Assembly: GCA_963924555.1 (NCBI GenBank)
Contig: OZ004592.1
Span: forward strand, 1,674,001-1,738,000
Reading direction: 5' to 3'
DNA length: 64,000 nt
Source: Crambe crambe
Taxonomy: Eukaryota; Porifera; Demospongiae; Poecilosclerida; Crambeidae
A model generated the notes under the pieces. That model searched no databases and was not told the DNA's origin. It worked only from the letters and a program-made list of their open reading frames with translations. Shown here piece by piece: positions 22,301-33,879 of this stretch (position 1 is its first letter; each line of letters starts with the position of its first letter). A program made the position numbers and the translations under genes.

Positions 22301-23344
22301 TAGTATGTAATATGAAGATGCACGGCAGGTCAGGTGGAAACATTGTGATATGAATAACAACCTGGTGGAAATATGCATGTGATATAAAGGCAACTATGCT
22401 GGTAGCAACTATGCTGGTGGAAGTATGTGTGATATGAAGGTGTATGGTAGCAACTATGCTGGTGGAAGCATGTGATAATTATGAAGGTGTATGAAAGCAA
22501 CAATGTTGGCTGGTACATGTAATATGAAGGTGCATTGTAGTGGAGATATAATACACTGAAGAGAAGTACTGTAACAAATACCCTTCTATATAAACACCTC
22601 CTCCATCTGTGTACTCAAAGTCTACACACATGCAAGAGCACACCAAAACTAACACACCTGAGTACACTTCAAATATATTCATGGCAAGCAGTGAAATAAC
22701 AATACAGCTCGCCCAAAATAATGCCATGAGGTTAGGGAGAAATTGGATATTGTATGTGAAACAGTCTAATGCACTACTTCTTCAATTTGGCTGGCTTCCA
22801 AAACATGGCCATTATTGCTAATTACAAGTGTCAAAAAAAAATCACCCTGGATACAGTGGTTAATCTCTGCACAGCACACTAATTTCTGCTAAAACCATTC
22901 CCACAGGATAATTCCACAGGTTACTTTTACCAAGAGGAAGTATTCAATGAATCTCACTTTACGTACATCAGTGTCCTCCGAAGGTGTCTCAGAGCTCGGC
23001 TTTCCTCCCATCTTCCTATCAGGGGACTTCCTTGCACGTTTTGAGGTCTTATCTGGTACTTTAGTGCCAGTGGAATACCTTCTAGATTCAGCCGAATTCT
23101 GCTCTGCAGCCTCAGAGACTTTCCAGTCCTCCCAACCTATCGCAGTGGCTGGTCGAGGAGTTTTTGGACTGACACTAGATGGGGGTAATGCCCAACTAAT
23201 AGCTGTAAGAGGACGTTTTTTCTCAGGACTATTACTGTTGTGTAGCACTGAAGGAGGGCCACGGTCAGAGGGAGAAGATTGTGAAGTGAAGAGAGGTGGT
23301 TGGGTCTTGGTGATGCACGCTTTGCTGTCAAGAGCTGTGGCCAT
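16347..23344 (-). CDS. PLA2G6: iPLA2-beta-like patatin phospholipase with two ankyrin repeats
   Basis: Eight exons in phase give 703 aa: 22967-23344, 21657-21821, 18543-18647, 18124-18467, 17358-17861, 17157-17242, 16787-17085 and 16347-16577. The patatin core has the oxyanion loop DGGGIR (398-403), nucleophile elbow GTSAGG (Ser433) and catalytic DGGVMANNP (Asp552). The tail FFRFNPQLG matches the iPLA2-beta C terminus. Exons 2 and 3 join into ankyrin sequence (TPLHYAVL + NGEELCVKALVAFGA). It would hydrolyse acyl chains of phospholipids without calcium. Vertebrate PLA2G6 has seven or more ankyrin repeats; only about two are visible here. Residues 1-126 are Ser/Pro-rich and unlike the usual N terminus, and the linker repeats a CxSxPP motif. 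Inclusion of the first exon rests on phase only, and an exon could be missing in the 3-kb or 1.1-kb introns. Confidence 0.85.
18828..18916. repeat. Foldback inverted repeat in a phospholipase intron
   Basis: Arms 18828-18854 and 18889-18916 are reverse complements over about 27 bases (core CATAGCCTCCTTTCA / TGAAAGGAGGCTATG) with a single bulge. They enclose a 34-base loop and could form a long hairpin in DNA or in the intron RNA. It lies in the 3-kb intron between the two ankyrin exons. It may be a small foldback transposon. Confidence 0.8.
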
Positions 23345-23863
23345 TAATTTAGTATCCAAGAGAGATGTGTACTTGAAAATTCCTAATGGATAGTAGAAGA
23401 TTATGGTAAAAGCCAAGTATTAAATACGGCTAAACATGCAATTTGCAGATATACAAGCGAGCTCGCTAGCTAGGCTGCTGCTCTGCAGGGCCGGTCAGAA
23501 TCACCTTACTACACCTCACGAGTGCAGATAAGCACCTGAGGCATCTCTCCGTCCAAATAAGTGTTACTAGGCTTGCTGGCTAGATCAAAACAATGAAGTC
23601 TACTGCGTTTCTGGCATGATCTAACATTCTCTAGTTACAGGTAAGTATTATCTCACCTATTGCTTGGACGGGATCTCTGCGCCAAAAAAGAGCATTGAAT
23701 AACACTTCAAATTAATTTTGTTTCTGAAAAAAACTAGCTGCTTTTAAAATGGCATGCATGGCAATTGAAATTATGACGTCAAATTCATGAATTCAATTAA
23801 TTATTAATAAATTAAAAAAGGCGGGGACTTCACCGGGGAATCCCCCTATTATTGATGGTTACA
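23345..23863. other. Gap between AHI1 and the phospholipase gene
   Basis: About 520 bp separate the AHI1 stop codon from the first assigned phospholipase ATG. The stretch should hold the 3' UTR of AHI1 and the promoter or leader of the phospholipase gene. I see no further coding exon. Confidence 0.5.
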
Positions 23864-26800
23864 TCATGATTTTGTTCTGGTTTTGACCCCATCCAAAGTC
23901 CTTGCCAAATCACTCAATCTTTGTGTCATCTTCAGTTGTACTTCTAGCCGAGAAGTACTTCCTTCTAGCCGAGGGGTGCTTCCTTCCATCCGAAAAGTAC
24001 TTTCTCTCTCAGCATCACTCACAATCCCAGGACTTTGTCCTTTCTGGCGAGTAGATCCAGTAGCCGTAGCAGTAGTAGCCTCTGGCAATTGGTGTGTTGA
24101 GCCCATGATGTGGTTGAAAACAAGAAGAGGCTGGTAGCTGCCAAAGGAGGAGAAGACAACCATGTGTTCACAAGGGTGGTATGCCATTGCCCCCACTGCA
24201 GACTTCAGTGGAAGATCATCATAGATATGAAGCTGTTGACCTATAAAACAAACAAAATTAATGATTAATGATTATAATTAATCTATGCTTAGGAGGCAAC
24301 ACAGCAGCACTGCACTGTGGTGTTTTCCAGCAAGTGTATAGTTATCATCTGATAGTGCAAAGTACAATTGCTAGTGCTGCAAATTTTTTTCATTATAGAT
24401 AGGGCAACAACACTGTCACATGACGTGACCTATAAGATTTTGATCTTGCCCATACAGATTTGAAACTGCATGAAGAGTTTCTTAGTAGTACTTCAGCATG
24501 CTTAACCAAAATGATCACTCACTACTGATATATGATAACTACGTCTATATTTAGCAGGACTACTATACTTTATGTGGATAAAAATTTACATTAGCTGGTC
24601 AATGCTGAGCAATCTAATTTGAAAATAACAATGACATAATATTAACCTGAGGGGATTATGCAGTGGAATTCCCTTATCTATGTCTAGACATTAGATGTGC
24701 ATTACTCATCATGAACCATTCTTCTTCTTCTTCTCTCTCTCTTTTGTTGCTTCCAGTAATATTGTGTGCAATAATTATTATGAGATATTTGACTGGAATA
24801 CTGACCAGTATCGGTGTTCCAGACATGGATATTTCCATTTTGTGCCCCAGCAAAGACAAGGCCTCCACAAGGTGACAGGAGACTGGTACACCTCTCCAAG
24901 CTGGAAGGCCTGATACCACCATACTCACAGCTTATATGATCACTGCAAATAATACATACAATACAGCACTCAAATAATGTGGTCCAACTCCCAATGTACT
25001 ATACTTACACTCTTAAGTCCACCATCGCTAACATTCCCCTGAGAGTATGCAGTAGAATTTTACGGCCATTCGGGTGCAAGCTTATCGCTGATAAAGACTG
25101 ACCCTGTAATAATCAATACCATAATTACAGGAAGGTCTCATCATTACACTTGCTAACATTAACGACATCGATCTTCTGCTTCAGTGTCCACATGCTATCT
25201 TTCTTGTGCCACAACCCTAAAATTCCCTTGCTGTCGGCAGCATAGAGGATAGAGGCTTTCTTGGACCACACGATGGAGTTAATATGACCCCCAGACCGCC
25301 CATGAAACTCGGCCATGATCTACACAATAATAATAATACATATACCATCAGTACAAGTGGGTACCTCATCTATAATGGTTGATAAGTCTTGAATCACACA
25401 CTGCGCAAGTGAACGTGACTTCTTATCGAGTACATAAAATATTTTCCCTCTGATAAGAAATTCTCAAGGGAGAACAAAAAACTTATCACAACTTGTATTG
25501 AACAACCACAATATAGCAATCTCCCTATTGACTATAAAACTTCAATAACTTTAGTAGATACATATGTCTCTACCTCTATACAAGAAAAGAAGTTTGACAG
25601 AAGTCTCCCAGCCTATACAATAGTACCTGTGATGATCCATTTGCTATGCTCCACACTCTGATGTAGCCATCGTATGCTCCAGTACTGAGCACCGTGCTGC
25701 CTTTCCATTGGGATCCAGTCAGGAAACACACACTATACACATAGCAAGGGTGGGTCAATGTGACCAATGGATCAGGCAGCGAAGAATCCTCCAAATACCA
25801 CAATCTAAAGGGGGAAACCTCCATAATTAATACAATCAATTATACATACTACTAACTAGTTGGTAAGGGATTGGTTATTTCAGTACTGAAGCAAATACTT
25901 ACTTGACTATTCCATCAGCTGATGCAGTTGCTAAGAGTTTGTCACTCTTGTCCCAGCATATATCATAGATGATTCCTCTATGTCCCTCTGTGACTACTAC
26001 TGGCTTAAATGAAGGAAGCTATATACAGCAGAAAATATCATAATAGAAAGTTATGAACACCAGAAGAAGACTGCATACCTCAAATATGACCAGAGGGTAT
26101 GTGTCGTCTTGATCAGCACAGCAGCCTGCAGCCAGTAGGTGACCTGACTTTGAGAAAGCAAGGGAGGAACAGCCCATTGGTGTGGGGTGGAGGGTGCACA
26201 AGTGGGTAGTTGGGATCTGGCAAGCTTGTCCAGGCAGACGCAGGTTAGCTGACAGAGGCATGGAACCAGTGGTAATATGTATGCTAAATAAAAGAGGGAA
26301 AAAAGTGTAATTTTAAGGAGCATAAGAAATGCTATGGGCAGATTGTTACCCACATCCTAATAATGAGATGACTACTCTAAAGCAACATTAAGATATTGGC
26401 TAACCTTTTCCTGGACGCTTGTCGTTGGATCATCTCTTCATAGGTGAGTGACCCCTTTTCCTCCTGTAGTGGGAACATGGACCTCCTGGATGGTTGTGGC
26501 AGGTCCTCCTTGGGTAGTGCCATGGAAATTGCTTTGAGAGTCACATAGAGTGTGCTGGGATAGGTCCCACGATAATACCTAGACCACAATCTATAAACCT
26601 AAAGTATTATAATGAGAAGGTAAAATGAAATACCATTACAGTGGGATGTTCTAATTGGTGCTGATTTCAACAATTTGTGACTTTCTAGTTCAATGCAACT
26701 GTTGAAATAGACAAGGGCCCATTCTCATGCAGATGGCTACAGTGTATACGAAACTAGATGATGTATTCCCATGTTGACTAATTTGTATAATGCAGCCAGT

Positions 26801-28530
26801 AGTCTTCATCAAACATTTACTCACCTCAGAGTTCTCAGTTGAGCGCTGGAATGGATTCCTGGGAAATCTGTATAACTGAAGCCTAATCTTCTGTCCCATT
26901 TTACTTTTGCAGATCTTTCCGGAAGGACGGAGAAATGCCCATGCTATCTGGTACCAGGGCATGTGGTTGGTCTGATTCTTTTCATTGTACCCCCCGCAAC
27001 TCTCTGCTGTCACAAAGTCCAAAAGTTCAAAGAAAATGACTACATCTTCATTTGAAGTGAAATAGGTTAGTGCTTCATTGAAAGTGAGTGACTCTTCCCA
27101 TTCTGCTTTTAAGGTCCCCTTGACTGCTCTAGAGGTATTTACATAAACATGATACAAACTGATTGAGTGACCTGACCCTTCAGGGTTGGAGTGTCCGTGT
27201 CTGTAGTTGTCGTTAGCAGTGAATCTTTTATATATTAATTATGTAGTTTTTGTGTGTGTGTGTATGCATGCCATGTGTGTGTGAGTGCTGTGACACACAA
27301 TGTGTGCACGTGTGTGTGTGTGTGTGTGCGTGTGCGTGCGTGTGCATAATGTGTGCTACTCTATGATAAGTGGGTATGTTAATGTATGTTTGCATGTATG
27401 TATGTATGTAGTGTGTGTGCATACATGAATCTATGAATGCATGTACATGTATGTATGTGTGTGTGTCTATTATATGCATGGCAAGTGTATAATGTGTGTG
27501 AGATGATCGATCAGATGATCAGCTTGAGACAGTAGCTAATAAAGAACTTACAAAAGTATGTGAGGTGAGGTGAGTGTAAGCAGCACTCTCCTCCCTCTCT
27601 TACCTATGACGGCTGCACTCATAAGGTTGTGTGAGTACTGGCAGGATATAATCGACAGCAGGATTATCCTTTTCATAGTATGAAGTCACACATTTCTCCC
27701 GCACTGATTTCCTTAGTAGCATCCCAAGACGAGCATCGACTATGCTGACTCTGACTGAAGGATGGGTCAAGTACACACTGGCTTTCAACTCATCTGTTCC
27801 ATGGACAATGATTCCTAATATATCAGTGCAAGGAGGTACATCGTCAAGATCACATGATCTGCTTGAGTGAGTATCCAAATTAGCTGCAGCTGGAAGAGGA
27901 CGGCCTAGTAAGAGATCACAGCAGAATGAAATCATTTTCGAGATACAATTACAGAATTTATAATACCAGGAACAGGTTCTGAATCTCTCTTATGCACTGA
28001 TACTTCACCACCACTGTTGTCTTCCATCTGATGTAGCCTCTTCTGTAGGAGACTAGCCACTCCAGCTGTGCTGTCCTCTAACTCAGCACCATGGGGAGGC
28101 TGAGGGGTGGTAGTAAAGTCTAACCTGGATTTCTTCTTTGTGCGAGAATGTCTCTGTCTTCCACTGCCACTAAGAGATTCTGACTTGATTGATTGTACTG
28201 CATGTGCATACCGTCAGATGCAATCAATGGTTGGGAGTAGCACTTACGTGACACTTGATTACTGCCATCTGTTGTATCATTAGGCTCCATGCCCTGTATG
28301 AGATCTGTTTTCATGTTATACCATTTTCTTGGAGACTGGGTACTGTCCAGTGATAATGTATTCAGTTCCAAGCTCTTGGTTCCCTCCTTCAGAACTATAC
28401 TACTCGATTTTCCTATCCCAGGCTTCTTTGTTGAGCGCCTTCTTCGCTGTCTCGCTGAGGATACTTCATCGTTTGATGTAGAGGCACCGGACCCCTTATC
28501 AAAAGGCAATAAGGCCTCAGAAGCCGCCAT
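23864..28530 (-). CDS. AHI1: Jouberin (AHI1), form lacking the C-terminal SH3 domain
   Basis: Twelve exons, all in phase, give 854 aa: 28248-28530, 27967-28179, 27604-27904, 26825-27128, 26405-26598, 26079-26283, 25903-26018, 25627-25804, 25158-25319, 25009-25103, 24806-24942 and 23864-24240. The start ATGGCGGCTTC is the first ATG in the frame. The basic N terminus (RQRRRRSTKK) is followed by the conserved pre-WD region (YYEKDNPAVDYILPVLTQPY, IFFELLDF, QIAWAFLRPSG, YPSTLYVTLK, RLPGQACQIP), then WD40 repeats (GHRGIIYDICWD, TGAYDGYIRVW, AGAQNGNIHVWN). Vertebrate jouberin works at the ciliary transition zone and carries an SH3 domain after the WD40 region; here the protein ends 80-90 residues after the last blade. 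The end of exon 9 (donor GTTAGC) is the least certain junction. It shares a 204-bp start-to-start interval with COX6C. Confidence 0.93.
27248..27490. repeat. (TG)n-rich intron segment of AHI1
   Basis: Alternating TG/TGTA tracts with CATG words fill much of the third AHI1 intron (27129-27603). The histidine/threonine-rich ORF on the minus strand comes from the repeat. Confidence 0.85.
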
Positions 28531-28734
28531 TTTTGTTTCTTGGTTGTCATGAAAACACGCGTAATCAGTAAATTTCAATCAATGTATAGTAAACTTTCGT
28601 AATCTTGTACTTTCAACCCTGGCCTCAAACTTTTTTCGTTGTTTTTTCCCCTTTCTGTGCTGAAGAAGTAAGTGGTTATTCCAGGTATATAAACTAACTT
28701 TTAGCAAGCGTGTTGATTATTGTTCCTCCTTTAG
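28531..28734. promoter_or_regulatory. Bidirectional promoter interval AHI1 / COX6C
   Basis: Only 204 bp separate the opposing start codons, so both promoters and both 5' leaders must lie here. I see no obvious TATA box at a fixed distance. The COX6C side may contain a leader intron, since a GTATAT and a pyrimidine-rich TCCTCCTTTAG directly precede the ATG. Confidence 0.6.
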
Positions 28735-29032
28735 ATGGCACCACCACAGTTGAGAGGGCTTCTAAGAAAGCAGATCATGAGAGATCTTGCTACTGGTTTC
28801 ACCCTGAGCTTTGTAGGAGCTTCTGTTTGGTGGTTTGGACTGGCTAGGCCACAATGTATGAGTTACGTTGACTTCTACAGCAATTATGATGCCAAAGCTG
28901 TGGCAGCAAGTATGACAGCAAGCTTTGAAAGAAAAGGTGGGATTTAATTAGAATAAAGTAGCATTCTCTTCCTCTACATCACAAGAGTCTTGAATGCTAT
29001 TTTATTTTTTCCCAGATGATGAAGACGAATGA
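28735..29032 (+). CDS. COX6C: Cytochrome c oxidase subunit 6C
   Basis: Two exons, 28735-28936 and 29016-29032, encode 72 aa, close to the usual 70-76. The sequence starts MAPPQLRGLLRKQIMRDL, has one membrane span (TGFTLSFVGASVWWFG, about residues 20-35) and the family signature YVDFYSNYDAKA. The tail ends in acidic residues (DDEDE) encoded by the tiny second exon. It is a nuclear-encoded single-span subunit of mitochondrial complex IV in the inner membrane. It is head-to-head with AHI1 and tail-to-tail with RNASEH1 (255 bp apart). Confidence 0.93.
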
Positions 29033-29287
29033 ATGATTTGTCTGCTCCAGGTGTTGACACTGCATAGTACTTACATAGCTATAGCAAATGTATGTTGTAT
29101 CCAATACTAGACATAATTCAGAAGGCGCATTATCTAAATTGAGTCAAGTGTGTTACATTTTCTATTAAGTGAATTTACATGAATCTGATGAGGGTTGGTT
29201 GGTGTGTAGATTGACTGATGCATGAAAATGGGATCATAATATTATGTGGTGGTTAGTATAATAACCACTATAAAAAAATGTTGAGAC

Positions 29288-30550
29288 TTATTTCTTTGAT
29301 CCTGCTTTGGCCAGTGAGTCTGCAGCTTCATTCCCAGCAATTCCTACGTGTCCTCGTACATGGGTCTGAAAAAATAGGCAAGGGTCATCTGGAACACAAC
29401 ACAAGCAAAATTTAACTTACCCATTTCACATCAACTCTTTTACATGCATCATCCAAACGTTGAATGTCTTGCTTATTCTTCACTTCCCCACTTTTTGAGG
29501 TGAGCCAACCATTCTTCTCCCACTTGTGGATCCATTCGTTTGCAACTAGAAACATTCATTACAACTGACAACTACTTTTGACACTATCAGTTCATACATT
29601 CATACCTTTGATAGTATAGACACTATCTGTCTTCAATTCAATTGAGGACAGTCCTTGATCTGCAGCAGATTCTATGGCTCTACATGCGGACTAAGTAAGA
29701 CAATTATTTTAATGAGTTGGCTGAAATATACAATGATCTATTCTCCTACCACAAGCTCAGCCCTCTGGTTAGTTTGCCGTCCTTCAAGTCTTTCACTGAT
29801 ATTTCTAAACAAAAGAAAATTGTCGTCAGGCCTTAGAGGGTTGAGTCAACATTGACTTACTGACTGCTTCCTTCGCCCCAGTACACTCCAATGCCTGCCC
29901 TAGCACCACTAAACCCATTGTTTAAGCAACAGCCATCAGAATACACCACGGGTCGAGTCTTACCAGTTTCATTAGAAGAGCTACTCCAGTTTGAACTTGA
30001 TTGGTGGTATCTATATTATAAATGCAGCACAGAAGAACTGCTGGTAGTGTGCATTATTTAGGATGTAGTACTTTTTAGGTAAGGGTCGTCAAACATGTCA
30101 AGCGTTCACGTACATGTAATCACTTCATACATCACATACCTTCTGTTGTTACTGGTAAAATTTCCAGAGTACCGCTCGCGTGCAATAGAAGTATATGAAG
30201 GCATCTCATCACCACCACTACCGTAACTTCTACTGCCACCACCACTGTAACTTCCACTGCCACCACTGTAGCTTCTACCAGCACCGCCACAACTGTAGCT
30301 TCTACCACTGCCACCACCACCACTGTGACTCCCATAGCTACCATTTTTAACAAAATCACTAGCGTCAGAATGTTCAGCAAACCCTTTATAAACTGCTCCA
30401 GGGTACTTCTTTACTTGTGCTTCACACTCACTCCTAGATTTAAAACATAAATACAGCTCGCTAAAAAGAGGGAATCAGTAGAGCTTACCATGAGTTGAAA
30501 ACACCAGTGCTTCTTCCCACTTTGACTGCATAAAAATTCTTCTTTCCCAT
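29288..30550 (-). CDS. RNASEH1: Ribonuclease H1
   Basis: Seven exons in phase give 282 aa: 30489-30550, 30140-30433, 29861-30010, 29750-29804, 29606-29690, 29421-29545 and 29288-29365. The N-terminal hybrid-binding domain reads [25 protein letters not shown]. The catalytic domain shows VVYSDG (Asp), TNQRAEL (Glu), LKTDSVY (Asp), the [18 protein letters not shown] loop with the active-site His, and the final Asp. It cuts the RNA strand of RNA-DNA hybrids in the nucleus and mitochondria. Between the two domains lies a Gly/Ser/Tyr-rich linker of about 45 residues with repeated RSYSGG-type units, unlike the vertebrate linker. No mitochondrial presequence is visible before MGKKNFYAV. Confidence 0.95.
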
Positions 30551-30823
30551 GGCTGTATAAACTGGTGCAACTATTTTGAGTAAGCTGCTGATTGAACTCA
30601 AAGCGATGAGAGGTTGCACTAGAGATGGTGGTATCATGCAGAGTTCCAGCTAAAGGAGCTACGCTAGGAGTGGATCGTCAACTAAGCGGATCGTGTAGGT
30701 CACATGATTGTCATGCACTGCCCTTTGACCTCGTAATACCGGTATTACGAAACATTGTTTACAGTCTAGGCAATTCCCAAGACGACATGCTAAGGTCTAA
30801 AGGTCCAAGAGATTCGTCCAAAC
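30551..30823. promoter_or_regulatory. Bidirectional promoter interval RNASEH1 / NlpC-P60-like gene
   Basis: The opposing start codons are 273 bp apart. The interval holds a short palindrome AATACCGGTATT near 30735. No other gene fits between them. Confidence 0.55.
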
Positions 30824-33197
30824 ATGCCTGTTGGACTTGTGGCTTTTGAGATAAGTTCGTCTTCCCTACAAGCAATCAAGAGATTACGAACCAAGGCTTA
30901 TGCAGAAGCGAATGCAGCAGGAAAATCGCTGAAGAAACACCTTGCGCAGGCACTCAGCCGAGCTCGTCCCAATAAAGTGACAGTACTTTTACTCACCATT
31001 GCTCTTTACTTGATTCTCAGTCGTTGTGGACCCGTTTTAACCAGAGTTGGAGAATCAACATTTGAAACATTTGACCTGAACAAGAGGTTGCTTCAGGGTT
31101 TAGACCCTGTAGGCCTACAATCACTCAAGGGGGTTTATAGTGTGTTCAGAGGATTAACAAGAGTACCTGGGCCCTTTTCTCACAGGTAAAAGGTCTGAAT
31201 ATAGAGGAACTATTAAATGAGAGATGATAGTGTCACTGTGTATAGAAAAAGTATATGGTATACCGGGTATAGCATCTTTTGGGTACAGTGCCATTTTGTG
31301 ACCCGACATTCCTGTGTGATTGTCTGTTCCCTTCCTTTACATTTCTTGGAATTCTATGGTTGCTGTTAAGAGATATGCTGTCAAAGGGATAGATTTCCTC
31401 TTACTAAACACTAGGAATTGACTCAAGCTGTGCCAAATATCTCAGGGAATCCACTATTTACTCTGTCATACAAACATTGATGTATTGGGCATTTTAGGAA
31501 TGAAGGGTTGCTTATAATTGTGCCTTTTATAGGTCATTTAGCGTGGTGCTATTCATCTTGGGCAGTACTCAGAATTCATCCAAATTGAAAGAGGTATATT
31601 AATAGTACTGAGATTACCCTTACATCTGTTCTGATGAAGGGAAGGTTTCTAGAATTTAAATTTTGATTGTGCTCTTTTGTAATAATTTTGCACCTTACAG
31701 CTCCCTTCGACATCTAAAAGGAGTGATAATATTGGAACTAAAGAAAATCCTATCACATACAATGCATTTGAAGACAGAATTACAGCTGGCGACTTGGCTA
31801 TACTGAAGCATTCAGACAAAGATATCACACATTTTGCTATCTTCATCCAACATGAGGAGTGTCATGGTCACCCACTGTTTCCGCTTGTGGTGATAAAGGA
31901 AAGAAAAACAAAGCCGTTGCTCATGTTTGAGCCCAGTGGACCTAGACATGCCCACACTGTGTCTGCTGTGACAAGGATTTTTTACGGAGACTATGAAGTG
32001 GTTGCTGTCAGAAAATTGAAGACCAGCAAGAAATTAGGATGCCATGAAACTCTCAAAATCCTGGATGAGATTTCATTCTTGGGTGCTGAAAGAGAGGTTG
32101 TTGGAAGAACTAAATCACTCCAAGAACAGAGCTCTTTTTTCTGTGCTTTTATGGTTGCTCATTTCTATAAGAAATTGGGAGTTCTACAGTCTGAGCCTAA
32201 TGATATCACTCCCGGCAACTTGGAGGCAAACTTGGAGCTGGGTGATCCTGTGTATATCAAACTTCCTGAAGTCAAGGAAGGACCAATTGCCTATGGAGAA
32301 CTGCCACTTTTGAGCAGATTAATGTGAGTTCAGAGTTATAATACCATAATGGCACATAATGTCTTGAGTGGCCTGGATGTACAAACACATTAATGAATGA
32401 AGAAAGTACATACAAGTATGTTATACTTTTTAGTGATGGAATCATCCCCCCATCAATTGATACTGGTCCTGTTGAGCTGAATAGTGTTATCGGAAGCCTT
32501 CAGACTGGAGACTTGGTGTTATTCTCTGGTGTCACCCCCTCTGGAGCAATCATCAGGTTCTTTGACAAATCCCAATTCTCACATGTTGGAATAGTGAGTA
32601 TTTCTCAGTACATTAGCGAGAGTGAGTCGATGAGAGTTGCTTGTTTCACCAGGTTATGAGAACTGAATTCATCTCTCAAGTTCTTGTGTGGGAAGCAAGC
32701 ACAAATAAAGCAGGTAAGTACATTAGAGATAACTTCCAAGTGAAACCGTTCTTTCCACTTGTGTGGATTGATGGGTTATTTTATGAACAGGTTTGGTTGA
32801 TATTGACACGGGTGAAGTGCGTAGAGGAGTGGAACTCGTCCCTCTTCAAGACAAAATCTCATCTGGCTGGTACAGTCAAGTTGCAATCAGAAGACTAACA
32901 GATATAGATGAAGTCAAACGCACAGAAATGAACGAAAAACTGCTTGCATTCAAAAAAGAGGTCCAGGGACGACCGTACGAGACAAGCATATTGGAACTCA
33001 TCCTTGCTGGTGTGGATTTTCAGGAAGATTATCTATTCTTTCTTCAAAATTCTAAAGAAGACCTGTCCAGTCTTTTCTGCTCTGAACTGGTGGCAGCAGC
33101 CTATAAAAGAATGGGAATACTCAATACAAAGAAATTGGCAAATGAGTTCACACCCGATGATTTTTTTCCAGCAGCCACAATTCCAAGTTCCAGCTGA
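30824..33197 (+). CDS. Membrane-anchored protein with two permuted NlpC/P60-like domains
   Basis: Six exons in phase give 557 aa: 30824-31185, 31533-31593, 31701-32323, 32434-32593, 32653-32713 and 32791-33197. A basic N terminus precedes a hydrophobic span (VTVLLLTIALYLILS, about 52-66). Two related domains follow. Domain A has GDLAILKHSDKDITHFAIF (His185) and SSFFCAFMVAHFYKKLG (Cys289). Domain B has TGDLVLF, SQFSHVGI (His399), VWEAS and SSLFCSELVAAAYKRMG (Cys519). His before Cys with the GDL..HVGI and FCSELV motifs is the layout of circularly permuted papain-fold proteins (YiiX/YebB and LRAT-like). These act as thiol hydrolases or acyltransferases, so catalysis is plausible in both domains. 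The substrate is unknown. I do not know a named animal orthologue. It is tail-to-tail with NDUFS5. Confidence 0.8.
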
Positions 33198-33466
33198 ACT
33201 TTGGGAGACTGGAGAAAGAAATCTATTTAAAATTGGAGTTTGATTAGGTATTCTTGTCTGAAGCTTAAAAGGCAATGCTGAATTACCAATCAATTTTGCC
33301 TTCAATTTTCATTTTATGCATCAGTCACATTCAGAATTACGACACCACCACAGCAAATTTTATCAATCTGTGTGTATTTTTCTGTTTATAATACAATTTC
33401 AAGATGTGAAAAACAAGTGCTTAATAAGAACGATAACTAGATGGAGAATTGGTCTGAATCTAAGCG

Positions 33467-33852
33467 TCATTTATCAGGAGGCCATTTCCCCTCTTTTATA
33501 AGCTTCTGTTTTTGTGCTTCTATTGCATTTAATCTTGCTGCCTGCACAAAATAGTGGAGAAGTTAAGATTACTTTGTGAACAAGGTTATCGTCTAAGCAT
33601 CTCCCGTTTTGGGGAGAAATAGAGGGGGGAGGGGGGATTTATTCCACACACTTGCACCATGGAAACCAGTGGTATCTTTTTTTTTTTAAAACTGACTAGC
33701 TTTGAGTGATGGAGGCACTCCATGTAGTCTTCTCTCTCATTCTGGCAGACACCTTGACCATACATCCCATGGCTTTTGACACATGCCATGAAGTCTCGCC
33801 AAAGTGTGTAGCAGCGGCCACGTCCACCTTGTACACCATGCCCAGTTACCAT
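33467..33852 (-). CDS. NDUFS5: NADH dehydrogenase Fe-S protein 5 (complex I 15-kDa subunit)
   Basis: Two exons, 33697-33852 and 33467-33541, encode 76 aa. A twin CX9C motif is clear: the first pair brackets YTLWRDFMA and the second brackets QNEREDYME. The C terminus KQKLIKEGKWPP matches the family. Twin-CX9C proteins are oxidised by MIA40 in the mitochondrial intermembrane space, and this one is a complex I accessory subunit. Vertebrate NDUFS5 is about 106 aa; here roughly 25 N-terminal residues are absent if the ATG at 33852 is used. An in-frame extension is blocked because the upstream exon ends in TAG 27 bp before this ATG. Confidence 0.88.
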
Positions 33853-33879
33853 TGCTGTTGCATATAAAAGAAAAGTCCA

